DNA of 46,560 nt from JAZDOK01 sp043798715 (GTDB lineage Bacteria > Vulcanimicrobiota > JAZDOK01), in contig JAZDOK010000084.1 in the NCBI GenBank assembly GCA_043798715.1, positions 1-46,560 of the forward strand, written 5' to 3'. This document shows, piece by piece, positions 15,290 through 23,586 of this stretch. Position 1 is the stretch's first letter. Every line of letters begins with the position of its first letter. The position numbers and the translations under genes are program-made. The notes beneath the pieces were generated by a model. The model ran no database searches, had not been told where the DNA came from, and saw only the letters and a program-made list of their open reading frames with translations.

Positions 15290-16321
15290 TCACATTTCCC
15301 CATTTTTTTCTTCCCCCATGTCCTCTAAAACAATAAGATTGCCTGTTCGCAGTTGATGGCGGACGGACAGCAGAGTATTGTCCATCATTTCGAGGCGCGA
15401 AAGGCTCGCCCGTTCTTCCTGCGATGTTTCTATGATTTTATATATGCCTCCGTTTTTTATCACGACTCGCTTATCGGCGCTTAACGCCTGAAGCGGGTCA
15501 TGGGTGGAGAGCAGCACGATTTTGTTTTTTCTTGCCAGCATACTGATCGCCTGTTTCCTGTCGATACCGGCGTTTTCTATTTCATCTATCAGTATTATGG
15601 GAGAAGTGCTTATATAAACCGTATCCGCAATCATAAGAGCCCTGGACTGGCCTCCCGAGAGCTGGGTCACCTTGGTTTCAAGGGTGAATTTCTCGCCTGA
15701 CAGCTCATTGGCGCATGCCAGACAGTCTTCTATCAACTGTCCCGAATTTTCGCACAACCGGCTTTTAGCGTGCATATCAAGGAATTCCGCAACGCTGAGG
15801 TCCATGACGTAATTCATGTTCTGCGAAAGTTGCGCTACAAGCTTGCCGTCCATTCTGAAACGATCTTCATCGCTAAGTGCCTTCCCGTTGACCAGAATCT
15901 GCCGCTTCGTAGGCGTATCCCTCTGCGCAATACATTCGATATCGCCCAGGAGCCGGCTTTTTCCGGAGCCGGTCGGACCTACAATGCTGACAACTTGTCC
16001 GGCATATATGGTAAGACTGACATCCTCGCAAATGCCCAGTTTGTTACGCCCTCCGAGCAGGGTAATGGAAAGAATCTCGTCATGCGGCATAGTGCTTTCC
16101 AGCATGGTTTCCAGAAACATGGCGAATTGATCGACAACATCCGCTCGTGTAAATCCGAACTCTGCCAGTCGGTCTTCATCAGTCTGCTCCAGCGCCTCAG
16201 CCAGAGTGCGATTTTTCGGCAAATCCTCCAGATTAAAATTAATTAAGAAATCTCTGGCCACCGGATACAGCGCCAGTATTTCTTCCAGGGTTCTGGTTTC
16301 TTCCAGCCGTCGGAAATCCAT
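15290..16321 (-). CDS. ABC-type ATPase with N-terminal DUF1858-like domain, no permease partner
   Basis: 343 residues. Residues 11-45 (TLEEILALYPVARDFLINFNLEDL) resemble the small helical DUF1858/ScdA-N domain. The ABC domain follows: Walker A GPTGSGKS at 115-122, signature LSGGQSRALMIAD, Walker B PIILIDEIENAG and H-loop LLSTHDP. The D-loop reads ENAGID instead of the usual SALD. No permease is encoded in this operon, so it is more likely a soluble ATPase or a protein-assembly factor than a transporter. It starts seven bases after the GTPase gene behind AGGTGA. Its stop lies next to the DUF364 start. Confidence 0.75.
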   Translation of the reverse strand: MDFRRLEETRTLEEILALYPVARDFLINFNLEDLPKNRTLAEALEQTDEDRLAEFGFTRADVVDQFAMFLETMLESTMPHDEILSITLLGGRNKLGICEDVSLTIYAGQVVSIVGPTGSGKSRLLGDIECIAQRDTPTKRQILVNGKALSDEDRFRMDGKLVAQLSQNMNYVMDLSVAEFLDMHAKSRLCENSGQLIEDCLACANELSGEKFTLETKVTQLSGGQSRALMIADTVYISTSPIILIDEIENAGIDRKQAISMLARKNKIVLLSTHDPLQALSADKRVVIKNGGIYKIIETSQEERASLSRLEMMDNTLLSVRHQLRTGNLIVLEDMGEEKNGEM

Positions 16322-16328
16322 AAATCAA

Positions 16329-17015
16329 TCACCTGAAATCCATTTTTTTCAGCATACCCATCTGGTAATCTTCACCTATCCTTGTCTCGCCGGTGCAATA
16401 GGAACACACCGACGCAGGCGTAGTGAAACGCAGGCACATATGCCGCAAGTTTGTGATATCCGCGGCATCGATTACATACTTACTCAACATGAAGGCGCCC
16501 TGACCGGTGATGCCGTTGACAAACAGGATCTTCGCCCGCCTGTTTACCTGGCGGACATTAAAGCTGAATACTTCCCGCTCCGCCTGCGAAACGATGTCGC
16601 CCTTAGTAATTACGACCATATCGGCCATTTTAAGCATCGGGCCGATCTTTCTGGGCGTCTGAACTCCGGATAAATTATCAATGACACAAATTGCGGGGAT
16701 ACCGCTTATATGAGGAGAACAGCGGTTGCACAGGCCGGCAGTTTCTGTAATAAGCATGTCCAGCCCTTCTTTTTGTCCCCACTCCACGGCATCTTCAATA
16801 TTGCTGATAAAGAAGTGATCGGGGCACACCTTGCCGGAAAATCCCACCTGAATTGGAATTCCCGCCTCCTGATAACGCTGCCGATCAAAAGAAGTGAGAC
16901 AGTCAAATTTTACTGCACCTATTTTCATGTCCCTGGCTTTCAGGCAGGCGGCAAGGTGAAGAACCACCGAAGTTTTGCCTGATGAGGGCGGCCCTGCCAC
17001 CGTGATGAATTTCAT
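16329..17015 (-). CDS. P-loop GTPase of HypB/UreG/CooC kind, probable metallochaperone
   Basis: 228 residues. The P-loop is GPPSSGKTS at 8-16. Switch and base-recognition elements are ITETAGLCNRCSPH (~92-105) and VVITKGD. Cysteine pairs CNRC and CSYC (near residue 207) could bind metal. HypB, UreG and CooC use nucleotide hydrolysis to load metal into enzymes. This protein looks like a relative rather than any one of them, and no hydrogenase, urease or CO dehydrogenase genes are nearby. It sits between the ModA-like gene and the ABC ATPase gene, so a role in Mo/W cofactor loading is a reasonable inference. Confidence 0.7.
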   Translation of the reverse strand: MKFITVAGPPSSGKTSVVLHLAACLKARDMKIGAVKFDCLTSFDRQRYQEAGIPIQVGFSGKVCPDHFFISNIEDAVEWGQKEGLDMLITETAGLCNRCSPHISGIPAICVIDNLSGVQTPRKIGPMLKMADMVVITKGDIVSQAEREVFSFNVRQVNRRAKILFVNGITGQGAFMLSKYVIDAADITNLRHMCLRFTTPASVCSYCTGETRIGEDYQMGMLKKMDFR

Positions 17016-17131
17016 ACCTGTCGCCTCAATTTGGCCGGCACGGCCGATTTACTTATAATCCCAATCCGGGAGGATCCGCCTTCTACTCCTTCAACGACTT
17101 CAGCACCATGACGCTTTCTTCCGCCCTGCCC

Positions 17132-17869
17132 CTATAAGACCCAGCCATATTCCAGATAACATTCTTGAGCTGGTTTTGTGGCGAGAAAATCCATCAGTTT
17201 TTTTGCGTCTTCAACATTTTTAGAAAGTTTTAAAAGTCCCACCCCGGTTCCCCTCAAAACGGTTTGCTCTTTCGGAAGAGAAATGATCTCTATCCTTTCG
17301 GGCTCAAGATGTTTAAAAGCGGACCAGCCGAAAGCAGCGTCCACTTTCCCCTCCGCCACCGCTTCTATAATAGCCAGACACCCGCAGGCATAAAAGGTGA
17401 TATTACGACGAATGGGATCGAGAAGACCCTGGCGGGCACAGACATCCTCCCAAAGACCCTTTAGACAGTCAATCACGGAAATTCCTGTCCTTACGCCAGG
17501 ACGAGTCAAATCTTCAAGCTTATGGATGCCTTTCGGGTTCCCAGCCTGCACAATAATAGCCGCTTCACGGGAGGCGATGGTTCGCCTTTCCCCTCTTTGC
17601 ATGATATCCATGACTTCGCCGTCATCAAGCAGATACTCGGCTCCAGCTACGGCCAGGTCATAGATCCCCGCCTCGGATATCTCTACAAGAAAGTCCTGCA
17701 TACCCCCGCTTTGATGGGCTTCTTCTGCCTTGGATTCCATGCATTTACGACTGCAGACACTGACTGCCACTTTAATCCCCGTCTCTTCCTCAAAGATCCT
17801 GACGGCCTTCTTTAAAGGAGCCGCTCCCGCCTTCATTGAAAAAATACGCACGACGGAATTATCTGACAT
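17132..17869 (-). CDS. ModA-like binding protein lacking a signal peptide
   Basis: 245 residues beginning MSDNSVVRIFSMKAGAAPLKK, with the periplasmic-binding-protein type II fold (VRIFSMKAGAAP, YDLAVAGAEYLLD, SREAAIIVQAGN, LEDLTRPGVRTGI, VDAAFGWSAF). It resembles molybdate/tungstate-binding proteins. It has no hydrophobic export signal, so it should stay in the cytoplasm, unlike ModA or TupA. Two Cys (39 and 43, CSRKC) could add a metal site. A GAGGAG ribosome site precedes the ATG. After its TAG stop the frame stays open for 38 codons to a TGA that overlaps the GTPase start. Confidence 0.7.
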   Translation of the reverse strand: MSDNSVVRIFSMKAGAAPLKKAVRIFEEETGIKVAVSVCSRKCMESKAEEAHQSGGMQDFLVEISEAGIYDLAVAGAEYLLDDGEVMDIMQRGERRTIASREAAIIVQAGNPKGIHKLEDLTRPGVRTGISVIDCLKGLWEDVCARQGLLDPIRRNITFYACGCLAIIEAVAEGKVDAAFGWSAFKHLEPERIEIISLPKEQTVLRGTGVGLLKLSKNVEDAKKLMDFLATKPAQECYLEYGWVL

Positions 17870-17903
17870 CTTGTTCTCCTCTTTTCATTACAATATTCTT
17901 ATG

Positions 17904-18530
17904 CTAAGCACAGGGTTCCCAGTATCTTTCTTTTTCAATATTGATGCATTTTACAGCCTCTGCATCGGAACAGGTGACACACACAGGGCTGCCGTTCTGT
18001 GATTTCAGAGCTCTTTCCGCCACGCTTTCCCCGCAGACGGAGCAGAAATATTTGCCGTGCATGAGGCATTCGCACGGACGTTTTGCAGGAACGGGCACCC
18101 TGACTTTCACTTCTTTCACGATGAAAAGTTCATCATCCGGTATTTTCAAAATTTCAAAAGCCTGTAATTCGTCATCTTTAACTCCGGATCCACCTTTAAT
18201 CTTTAGAATTTCCTCCCAGCGCTTTGATCTGAAAATATCGGGCTTTACGGATACCCGGTAAGCTTTCATCGTTTTTCTATCGATGAAGGAGGCTGCTAAT
18301 TTCCCGTAGTCTTTTATGATGAGCCTTCTATTTCCTGCGCAGGAATGAACAATGTATTGTATCGCATCAGGCACGCATCTTGAAGTTTCAACGATAGAAA
18401 CTCCTTCTATCTCTTTAAAGCTTTCTATGCCAAAGGCTTTCTTGACGGCAAAACACATTTTTAAACCTATCGCCACTCCGTGACCAATCTCACCATGAAA
18501 TTTTCCTATTTCTTTTAATAGTTCATCCAT
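17904..18530 (-). CDS. FmdE-family protein with C-terminal zinc ribbon
   Basis: 208 residues. The N-terminal domain has the FmdE signature HGEIGHGVAIGLKM (12-25), then CVPDAIQYIVHSCAGNRRL and DYGKLAASFIDRKT. The C-terminus holds a ribbon CSVCGES with a second CVTC pair. FmdE was named as a subunit associated with the molybdenum formylmethanofuran dehydrogenase of methanogens. In bacteria such proteins accompany Mo/W genes without the dehydrogenase. It is the first gene of the five-gene operon. The 244 bases before it have only a weak promoter-like pair and a 6-bp hairpin at 18600-18616, and I saw no clear ModE palindrome. Confidence 0.82.
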   Translation of the reverse strand: MDELLKEIGKFHGEIGHGVAIGLKMCFAVKKAFGIESFKEIEGVSIVETSRCVPDAIQYIVHSCAGNRRLIIKDYGKLAASFIDRKTMKAYRVSVKPDIFRSKRWEEILKIKGGSGVKDDELQAFEILKIPDDELFIVKEVKVRVPVPAKRPCECLMHGKYFCSVCGESVAERALKSQNGSPVCVTCSDAEAVKCINIEKERYWEPCA

Positions 18531-18774
18531 GTTTTTCCCCTTTCCGGATGTATCGCAGTGTAAAGACTTTCATGTTCGCAAATGATGGAGAACCGGTGTC
18601 TGCCTGCATAAGGCAGCGATGGTATTTCACAAGTGTGTTCCCTTAATCATTTCTTTCTCTGTCAATATTTCCATACGGGGATTTCAATGTCCTTCATAAC
18701 GAACGTGTTAGCGCATCGTTTCGATTGTTGCTCATTAAAAAGGAGTATGGCGCAAAAAAGCAGGCAGGTGCGCC

Positions 18775-20928
18775 CTATCTTTCCTGATTGGTTTTTGTCT
18801 TTTGAAGAAGGCATTTTATTAACAGTTTCAACCTCGGCTCTTTCATTTTAATTTCAGCCTTCCGCCAATTGAGAAGGGAATCTTGAAAATCACCCCGCAG
18901 GAGCTGAAGCCAGCCCTTAAAAAACAGGGCATCTTCTCCCTGCGGGGCGGAGGGTTCAGCCAGGGCTGATAAAGCCTGATCGTATTCCCCGAGCCCCAGC
19001 CGGGTCACGGCGAGAGACCACAGCGTATCTTTGCTACGAGATTTCTTAACACTTTCGGTCAGCTCATCGAGGGCGGATTCCAGGCGGCCTTCCCGGCAGA
19101 GCATCATTCCCGCCATTGAGCGTATCTTATCAATATCACCGCCGGAGGCGGCGCTCGCCCGATATTCCTTCAAGGCCGGATCTAAAAGTCCCGACCGATC
19201 GAAGACCTCCCCCAGGAGGCGGTGGTGCGCGGGAGGATCGAGTTTGTCCGTTAATTGAGACGGCAATTTAAAACTTTCTCCCTGAATGAGGGCGCAAAGG
19301 GACCAGCACCGGATAGCCTGTTCCCGCTCCCCGCTCATCCAGAATTTCAGGCCTCGGTCCAGGAGTCCGGCTGCCTCCAGGGCGGGATTCCTCCTGCAGA
19401 TGAGGGTCCTCGGCACTGGCCGGCCGACCCACCTTCGGCTGGTGAGGTAGTCGCTGATAATAAAATTAAGAGAGAGGCCTGTCCATCTTCTCCCCGGGGC
19501 CTGTGCGAAAAGCGGTTCTCTTCCCCGGGCGCCCAGAGCCAGGTAGTCGTTGGTGGCCACGGAATAAACCCGCTCCATCACAAGAGGTTTCCCTCCTATA
19601 TGGATGATCGCGCTTTGCTCGTCATTTGGCTTGCAGGCGATTTGTGCTCCTGAAAACTGAAGGAAGCGCCTGTTTTCAAGAGCGTTTCTCCGGAGCAATG
19701 TGTCAAGCTGACGCCCGGTAAAAAAAAGAGTGCAGATCTCGTTCTGAAAAGGGAGGCAGCGGGCCAGGTCCTCCAAAAAGATCATTCGTCCCGTTCCTTC
19801 CCGGATGGCGCGGTGGTTGAGGAGGGCGAGATCGGTGTGCATTTCCCGCCGGAGGATGTCGGTTAAGAGATCGCCCATGAGACTTTCCCTGAAACTGAGG
19901 CGCTTGTGCGAGAGGGGGATTTCACTTAAGGCCAGAAAATTGCTCGTAATTTTCCCGGGGATCCCCTGGAAGGCGTTATCATATGATTTGGAATATCCGG
20001 CAAATATACGATGCAGATTGGAATCCCCCGGCAAAGTTGATTTCACCGGAATGGAAGTTTGAATACTAAAGGGGGTCTTCAGAAACGGGAAAAAGATAAG
20101 ACGAATTTTCCCCGTCGAAAAACGAGAGTCGGCCCAGGGCGCGATAGCAGCCTGTCCGGAAAGAGGCTTTTGGACTTTTTCAGTTGCACCCGGGCGTTGA
20201 GCCGTAAGAATCAAGCCGACTTCCGGGAGCCGGCCGGCCAGAGCGGCCGCGTCATCCGTCCAGGCGAACAGGATCACAAAATCACATCGTACCGATCGGA
20301 TGAGGACCCTGAGGCGTTTCAGATCTTCCTTAACAAAAGCAGGGGCCTTGTCCGGGGGCGGGATAAAACCCAGAAGAAGAATTTTTTTTGCTCCAACGCC
20401 GACGAGACGATATTGAGCTGCTCCGCTTCCCTTAAGTTGAAGAGAATCATAAAGACCGTTGCTCACGGTTAGGGGCAGGTGGAAGGCAAAGGGGACATCC
20501 CCGGCTTTTTTGTCATTATTGAGTCTCGAAAACTCTTTCCGGGAAGGGACGAAGGCGTCGCAGCCAATGGCCGCAAGAGCCTCGGCGACAGGTTTGCCCT
20601 GGTAATAAATATTCATCGGGTCTCTTCCGCCCAAAAGTTCGCCGGCCGCCAAAAAGACATTTTTATACTTTAATAAAGAGCCTTCTTTGTTTTTTCCCCG
20701 CAGCTTCTGAACGGTTTGGAGCGCTTCAGGATAAAAAACCGGGGTCAATAGCGGGAGCTGATCTTTTTTCTCTGCAAGAAGAGCGGTGGGAGAAAGCTCG
20801 ACATTTTCCTGCGTCCAGTAAAAGACATCGAGAATTGCAAGAGAGCGGAGAATTAAAAGGAGAATAATTACAACAGACACGGCCACCAACAGCCATAAGA
20901 GTCCCCGTCTGAAACATTTCTTCTTCAT
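18775..20928 (-). CDS. Membrane-anchored 5'-nucleotidase-like protein with C-terminal TPRs, metal site degenerate
   Basis: 717 residues. An N-terminal membrane anchor (LLWLLVAVSVVIILLLILRSL) is followed by a UshA-like arrangement. The metallophosphatase domain is at ~50-250, the 5'-nucleotidase C-terminal domain at ~330-520 (FRESLMGDLLTDILRREMHTDLALLN, LPFQNEICTLFFTGRQLDTLLR, YSVATNDYLALGA), and TPR-like repeats run to the end. The phosphatase motifs are eroded. The expected LSH...D and GGHTH positions read LFAWTDD and LTAQRPG, so catalysis is doubtful. The protein may instead bind a ligand or partner in the periplasm. It is separate from the fmdE operon by 244 bases and has no obvious partner. 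Confidence 0.7.
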   Translation of the reverse strand: MKKKCFRRGLLWLLVAVSVVIILLLILRSLAILDVFYWTQENVELSPTALLAEKKDQLPLLTPVFYPEALQTVQKLRGKNKEGSLLKYKNVFLAAGELLGGRDPMNIYYQGKPVAEALAAIGCDAFVPSRKEFSRLNNDKKAGDVPFAFHLPLTVSNGLYDSLQLKGSGAAQYRLVGVGAKKILLLGFIPPPDKAPAFVKEDLKRLRVLIRSVRCDFVILFAWTDDAAALAGRLPEVGLILTAQRPGATEKVQKPLSGQAAIAPWADSRFSTGKIRLIFFPFLKTPFSIQTSIPVKSTLPGDSNLHRIFAGYSKSYDNAFQGIPGKITSNFLALSEIPLSHKRLSFRESLMGDLLTDILRREMHTDLALLNHRAIREGTGRMIFLEDLARCLPFQNEICTLFFTGRQLDTLLRRNALENRRFLQFSGAQIACKPNDEQSAIIHIGGKPLVMERVYSVATNDYLALGARGREPLFAQAPGRRWTGLSLNFIISDYLTSRRWVGRPVPRTLICRRNPALEAAGLLDRGLKFWMSGEREQAIRCWSLCALIQGESFKLPSQLTDKLDPPAHHRLLGEVFDRSGLLDPALKEYRASAASGGDIDKIRSMAGMMLCREGRLESALDELTESVKKSRSKDTLWSLAVTRLGLGEYDQALSALAEPSAPQGEDALFFKGWLQLLRGDFQDSLLNWRKAEIKMKEPRLKLLIKCLLQKTKTNQER

Positions 20929-21018
20929 ATCCTCTACTTAGCCATGTAAATCAAGTGGTTCCGGCAGAGGAGTAAATTCGGCGCTCATGCTTCAAAACCT
21001 TCGCCCAGGTTGCTCTCC

Positions 21019-22446
21019 TCAACCCCGCCAGGGAACGCTTGAATTTTCTCTGTAGACCCGGATGGCCCCTTCCGGCTGGACGGGACAACCGAATTCGCAC
21101 AGCCCGCAGCCGGTGCAGCGCGATGAATCAACCACCGGACAGGGGACGCCGCGGTGCATTTCCGGCTTGATGGCCGAATAGGAACAAAATTCTCCGCAGA
21201 CATAGCACTTGGCGCCGCGAGACCAGGCGGCGCAGGATTTTCTTTCCACCCGGGCCAGCCCCAGGATGAGGCGCGGCTTTTCTTCTATGGAGAAGGGGCG
21301 GATGGCCCCGCTCGGACAGACCCGGCCGCAGAAATTGCACCGCTGTTCGCAGTGGCCCTTCCTGGGGATCAGGCGCGGGGTCCAGATTCCGTCCAGGCCT
21401 CCCTCCAGCAGGACCGGCTGGAGCCCGTTGGTGATGCACACTTTCATGCATTCCCCGCAGCGGACGCAGGAAGCGGAGAAATTTTCCCCGGGCAGAGCGT
21501 TCGGAGGGCGGATGAGACGGGAACAAGGAGGAACCCAGTTTGTGCCGATCTTCTGCAGAGCAACGAGCCCCGCTCCCAGGCCCAGGCCGCCCAGAAGGAT
21601 GCGGCGGCTGCGGGAAAACTCATCCCGGTTCAGGCTCCATTTATTGGGAAGAGAAAATTTAAATTTTATGGCCCTGGTGGGGCAGAGGCTCACGCATGTA
21701 TAGCAGTGGATGCAGGAACTTCCCCCCATCCGGCAGCCTTTATGGCAGAGTTGACAGGCATTACAGCGGTCGCTGACGGTTTTTCTCCATACGGCGGTCC
21801 GGGCGAAGATGTCCAGGAGGCCCCCCAGGGGGCAGAGATATCGGCACCAGAAGCGGCGGCGGATGAGGCTCAGGAGGAGGATGCCCAGGAGAATAAGCAG
21901 GAAGACCCCGCCGTGCCTGAAAGAGGGATTGGCAACCGGCGCCCACCTGATGTTTCCCATGAGCGGCAGGTAGCCGGCAAGAAGGTCCAGCAGGCGCAGG
22001 GCGGGAGCGAAGATACCCAGGAGAAATCCCCGCGTTATTAAGACCAGCGGATCAAAAAGGTAAACAATGGCCGAGCCTGATAACGCCGCCAGGAGAATCC
22101 CCCCGAGGATGACGAATCGAATGTTCGAAATGTTCGTATGGGTCAATGGGGCGGTGCTTCTTAAGGGCAGGACTTTTTCAGCGGTATCAATGGTGGTTCC
22201 CAGGGGGCAGATCCACCCGCAGAAAAATCTTCCCAGGATGAGGGTAGCCCCAACGGTGATCAGGGAGATAAGAAAAAGACCTTCAAGTTTCCGGGAGGCG
22301 ATCCAGGTGGAGATGGCCAGCAGGGGATCCATACGCAAAAAGAGGTTGACCGGCAGGGCGGCGTCCATGGGGAAAGTCGTCTTCAGGAGCAGGAAAATGA
22401 AGAGGAGCCAGGTTGCAACCTGAACCAGGCGGCGCAGGCGGCGCAT
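21019..22446 (-). CDS. NapH/CcoG-like membrane polyferredoxin
   Basis: 475 residues from the ATG at 22446, overlapping the DUF362 stop as TGATG. The membrane part has about four to five helices with a Cys pair in FFCGWICPLGT and a second in FWCRYLCPLGG, as in NapH. Several [4Fe-4S] motifs follow: CNACQLCHKGC with CIHCYTCVSLCP, then CVRCGECMKVC, CNFCGRVCP, CYVCGEFC and CTGCGLCEFGCP. It should pass electrons across or along the membrane. Pairing with a DUF362 protein is common in anaerobes. Substrate and acceptor cannot be told from sequence. Confidence 0.88.
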   Translation of the reverse strand: MRRLRRLVQVATWLLFIFLLLKTTFPMDAALPVNLFLRMDPLLAISTWIASRKLEGLFLISLITVGATLILGRFFCGWICPLGTTIDTAEKVLPLRSTAPLTHTNISNIRFVILGGILLAALSGSAIVYLFDPLVLITRGFLLGIFAPALRLLDLLAGYLPLMGNIRWAPVANPSFRHGGVFLLILLGILLLSLIRRRFWCRYLCPLGGLLDIFARTAVWRKTVSDRCNACQLCHKGCRMGGSSCIHCYTCVSLCPTRAIKFKFSLPNKWSLNRDEFSRSRRILLGGLGLGAGLVALQKIGTNWVPPCSRLIRPPNALPGENFSASCVRCGECMKVCITNGLQPVLLEGGLDGIWTPRLIPRKGHCEQRCNFCGRVCPSGAIRPFSIEEKPRLILGLARVERKSCAAWSRGAKCYVCGEFCSYSAIKPEMHRGVPCPVVDSSRCTGCGLCEFGCPVQPEGAIRVYRENSSVPWRG

Positions 22447-23399
22447 CAAGTCCTCCGGACCTCGAACCGCCTCGAGTTGACCTGCCCGATACCCGCTTCC
22501 GCGGCCAGCCGGAGGTGGCCTATATCTTCTCCTTTAAGACCGAAGAGGGTTGCCGCATATGAATCGGCGGCCACCGAATCCGTGCTTGCGATAATCTGCC
22601 CCGGATCCGCGGTTTCTCCCGGACCTTTCGGGCCGCGGGTGAGCAGGATCCTGGTGGCGTCAATCAGGGTGAAAGCCGGTCTGATCCTGGTGCTCAGGTC
22701 GGCGATGCACTGATCAAGTCCCCGCATGTGGAAAAATCCACGGTCTTGGACCACGCCCATGAGGTTCTTCAAGCTCAGGGTGAGGAGGGTCGCCGCATGG
22801 ACCTTGGCTTTGGGAACATTGATGAAGACGTCGGCCTCCAGTATTCCCTTTATAACCAGGGCGCTCTTGAGAATCCTGCCGCCGGGGATCCGGGTCTCCT
22901 GGTACATCTCGCGCCGGTTGGCGGCGTAAATGCGCCCCCCGGCCTTTTCCACCGCTTCCTGAATCCCGCTCTCCCGGAAGGTGAAAGACGGGTTGTCACA
23001 GGGATTTTCATAGACCAGGATCTCTTTGGCGCCGGCGTCCCGGCATAACTTCATAAGGGCGGTCATTACGGCCGGATGGGTGTTGGCGGCCTCCTCGGGC
23101 CTGCGGGCCCAGCCCACATTGGGCTTGAGGACGACCCGTGCGCCTCTCTTCACGAACCGGCCGATGCCGCCGATTCCATCAACGGCTTTGCGCACCTTTT
23201 CCGCAACTGATCCGCTGGAGGAGACGACTACGAGGCTCCTGGCCGGCGCGGCCTCAGCCGCTCCGCTGCCTGCCAGAGGAAGCGCAGGCAGGAGGCTCCC
23301 GCCCGCCAGGAGGACTCCCATCCTGGCCAGGTTCAGCATGAATTCCCGCCTGGAGATCCGATCGTCTTCCACAAACCACCTTGTTTCAGATACCGGCAT
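22446..23399 (-). CDS. DUF362 protein with Tat-like signal
   Basis: 317 residues. The N-terminus ISRREFMLNLARMGVLLAGGSLL is a twin-arginine-like signal (SRREFM) for export of a folded protein. The DUF362 domain follows: VVLKPNVGWARRPEEAANTHPAVMTALMKLCRDAGAKEI, VYENPCDN, VFINVPKAKVHAATLLTLSLKNLMGVVQDR, and STDSVAADSYAATLFGLK. The family is redox-associated but biochemically undefined. The gene is translationally coupled to the downstream polyferredoxin, so the two probably work as one periplasm-facing electron-transfer unit. Confidence 0.85.
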   Translation of the reverse strand: MPVSETRWFVEDDRISRREFMLNLARMGVLLAGGSLLPALPLAGSGAAEAAPARSLVVVSSSGSVAEKVRKAVDGIGGIGRFVKRGARVVLKPNVGWARRPEEAANTHPAVMTALMKLCRDAGAKEILVYENPCDNPSFTFRESGIQEAVEKAGGRIYAANRREMYQETRIPGGRILKSALVIKGILEADVFINVPKAKVHAATLLTLSLKNLMGVVQDRGFFHMRGLDQCIADLSTRIRPAFTLIDATRILLTRGPKGPGETADPGQIIASTDSVAADSYAATLFGLKGEDIGHLRLAAEAGIGQVNSRRFEVRRT

Positions 23400-23586
23400 C
23401 GGTTTTCTGCAAAATCATTCGCGAGCGTTTACGCTCAAAACCTATCTTCCAAGAAGACCTCGGACATCTAGTCTACGGTCTGTGGTCTTTTGTCTTTTTC
23501 TACAGTCTCCTATTTTCTGCCTCCTGTCTCCTGTCTCCTTTGCCAGGGATCCCCGGCGAAAGCGAAACAAGTGGGAAGAAACAAGT

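Noticed and set aside
18531..18774. Possible third ModE-type operator before the fmdE operon (fragments such as CATAACG and CATCGTT near 18700)
   Set aside because: No pair of arms has the 24-bp spacing and symmetry of the two clear sites. Only a 6-bp hairpin (18600-18616) and weak promoter-like boxes are seen.
21154..22041. 295-codon plus-strand frame opposite the polyferredoxin
   Set aside because: Ala/Gly/Gln-rich antisense shadow without motifs. The minus strand has clear iron-sulfur motifs.
23440..23545. CT-rich repeated stretch (TCCTGTCTCC tandem copies) taken for a CRISPR or regulatory array
   Set aside because: Units are short, irregular and without spacers. It is low-complexity intergenic sequence left of the REP-type element.
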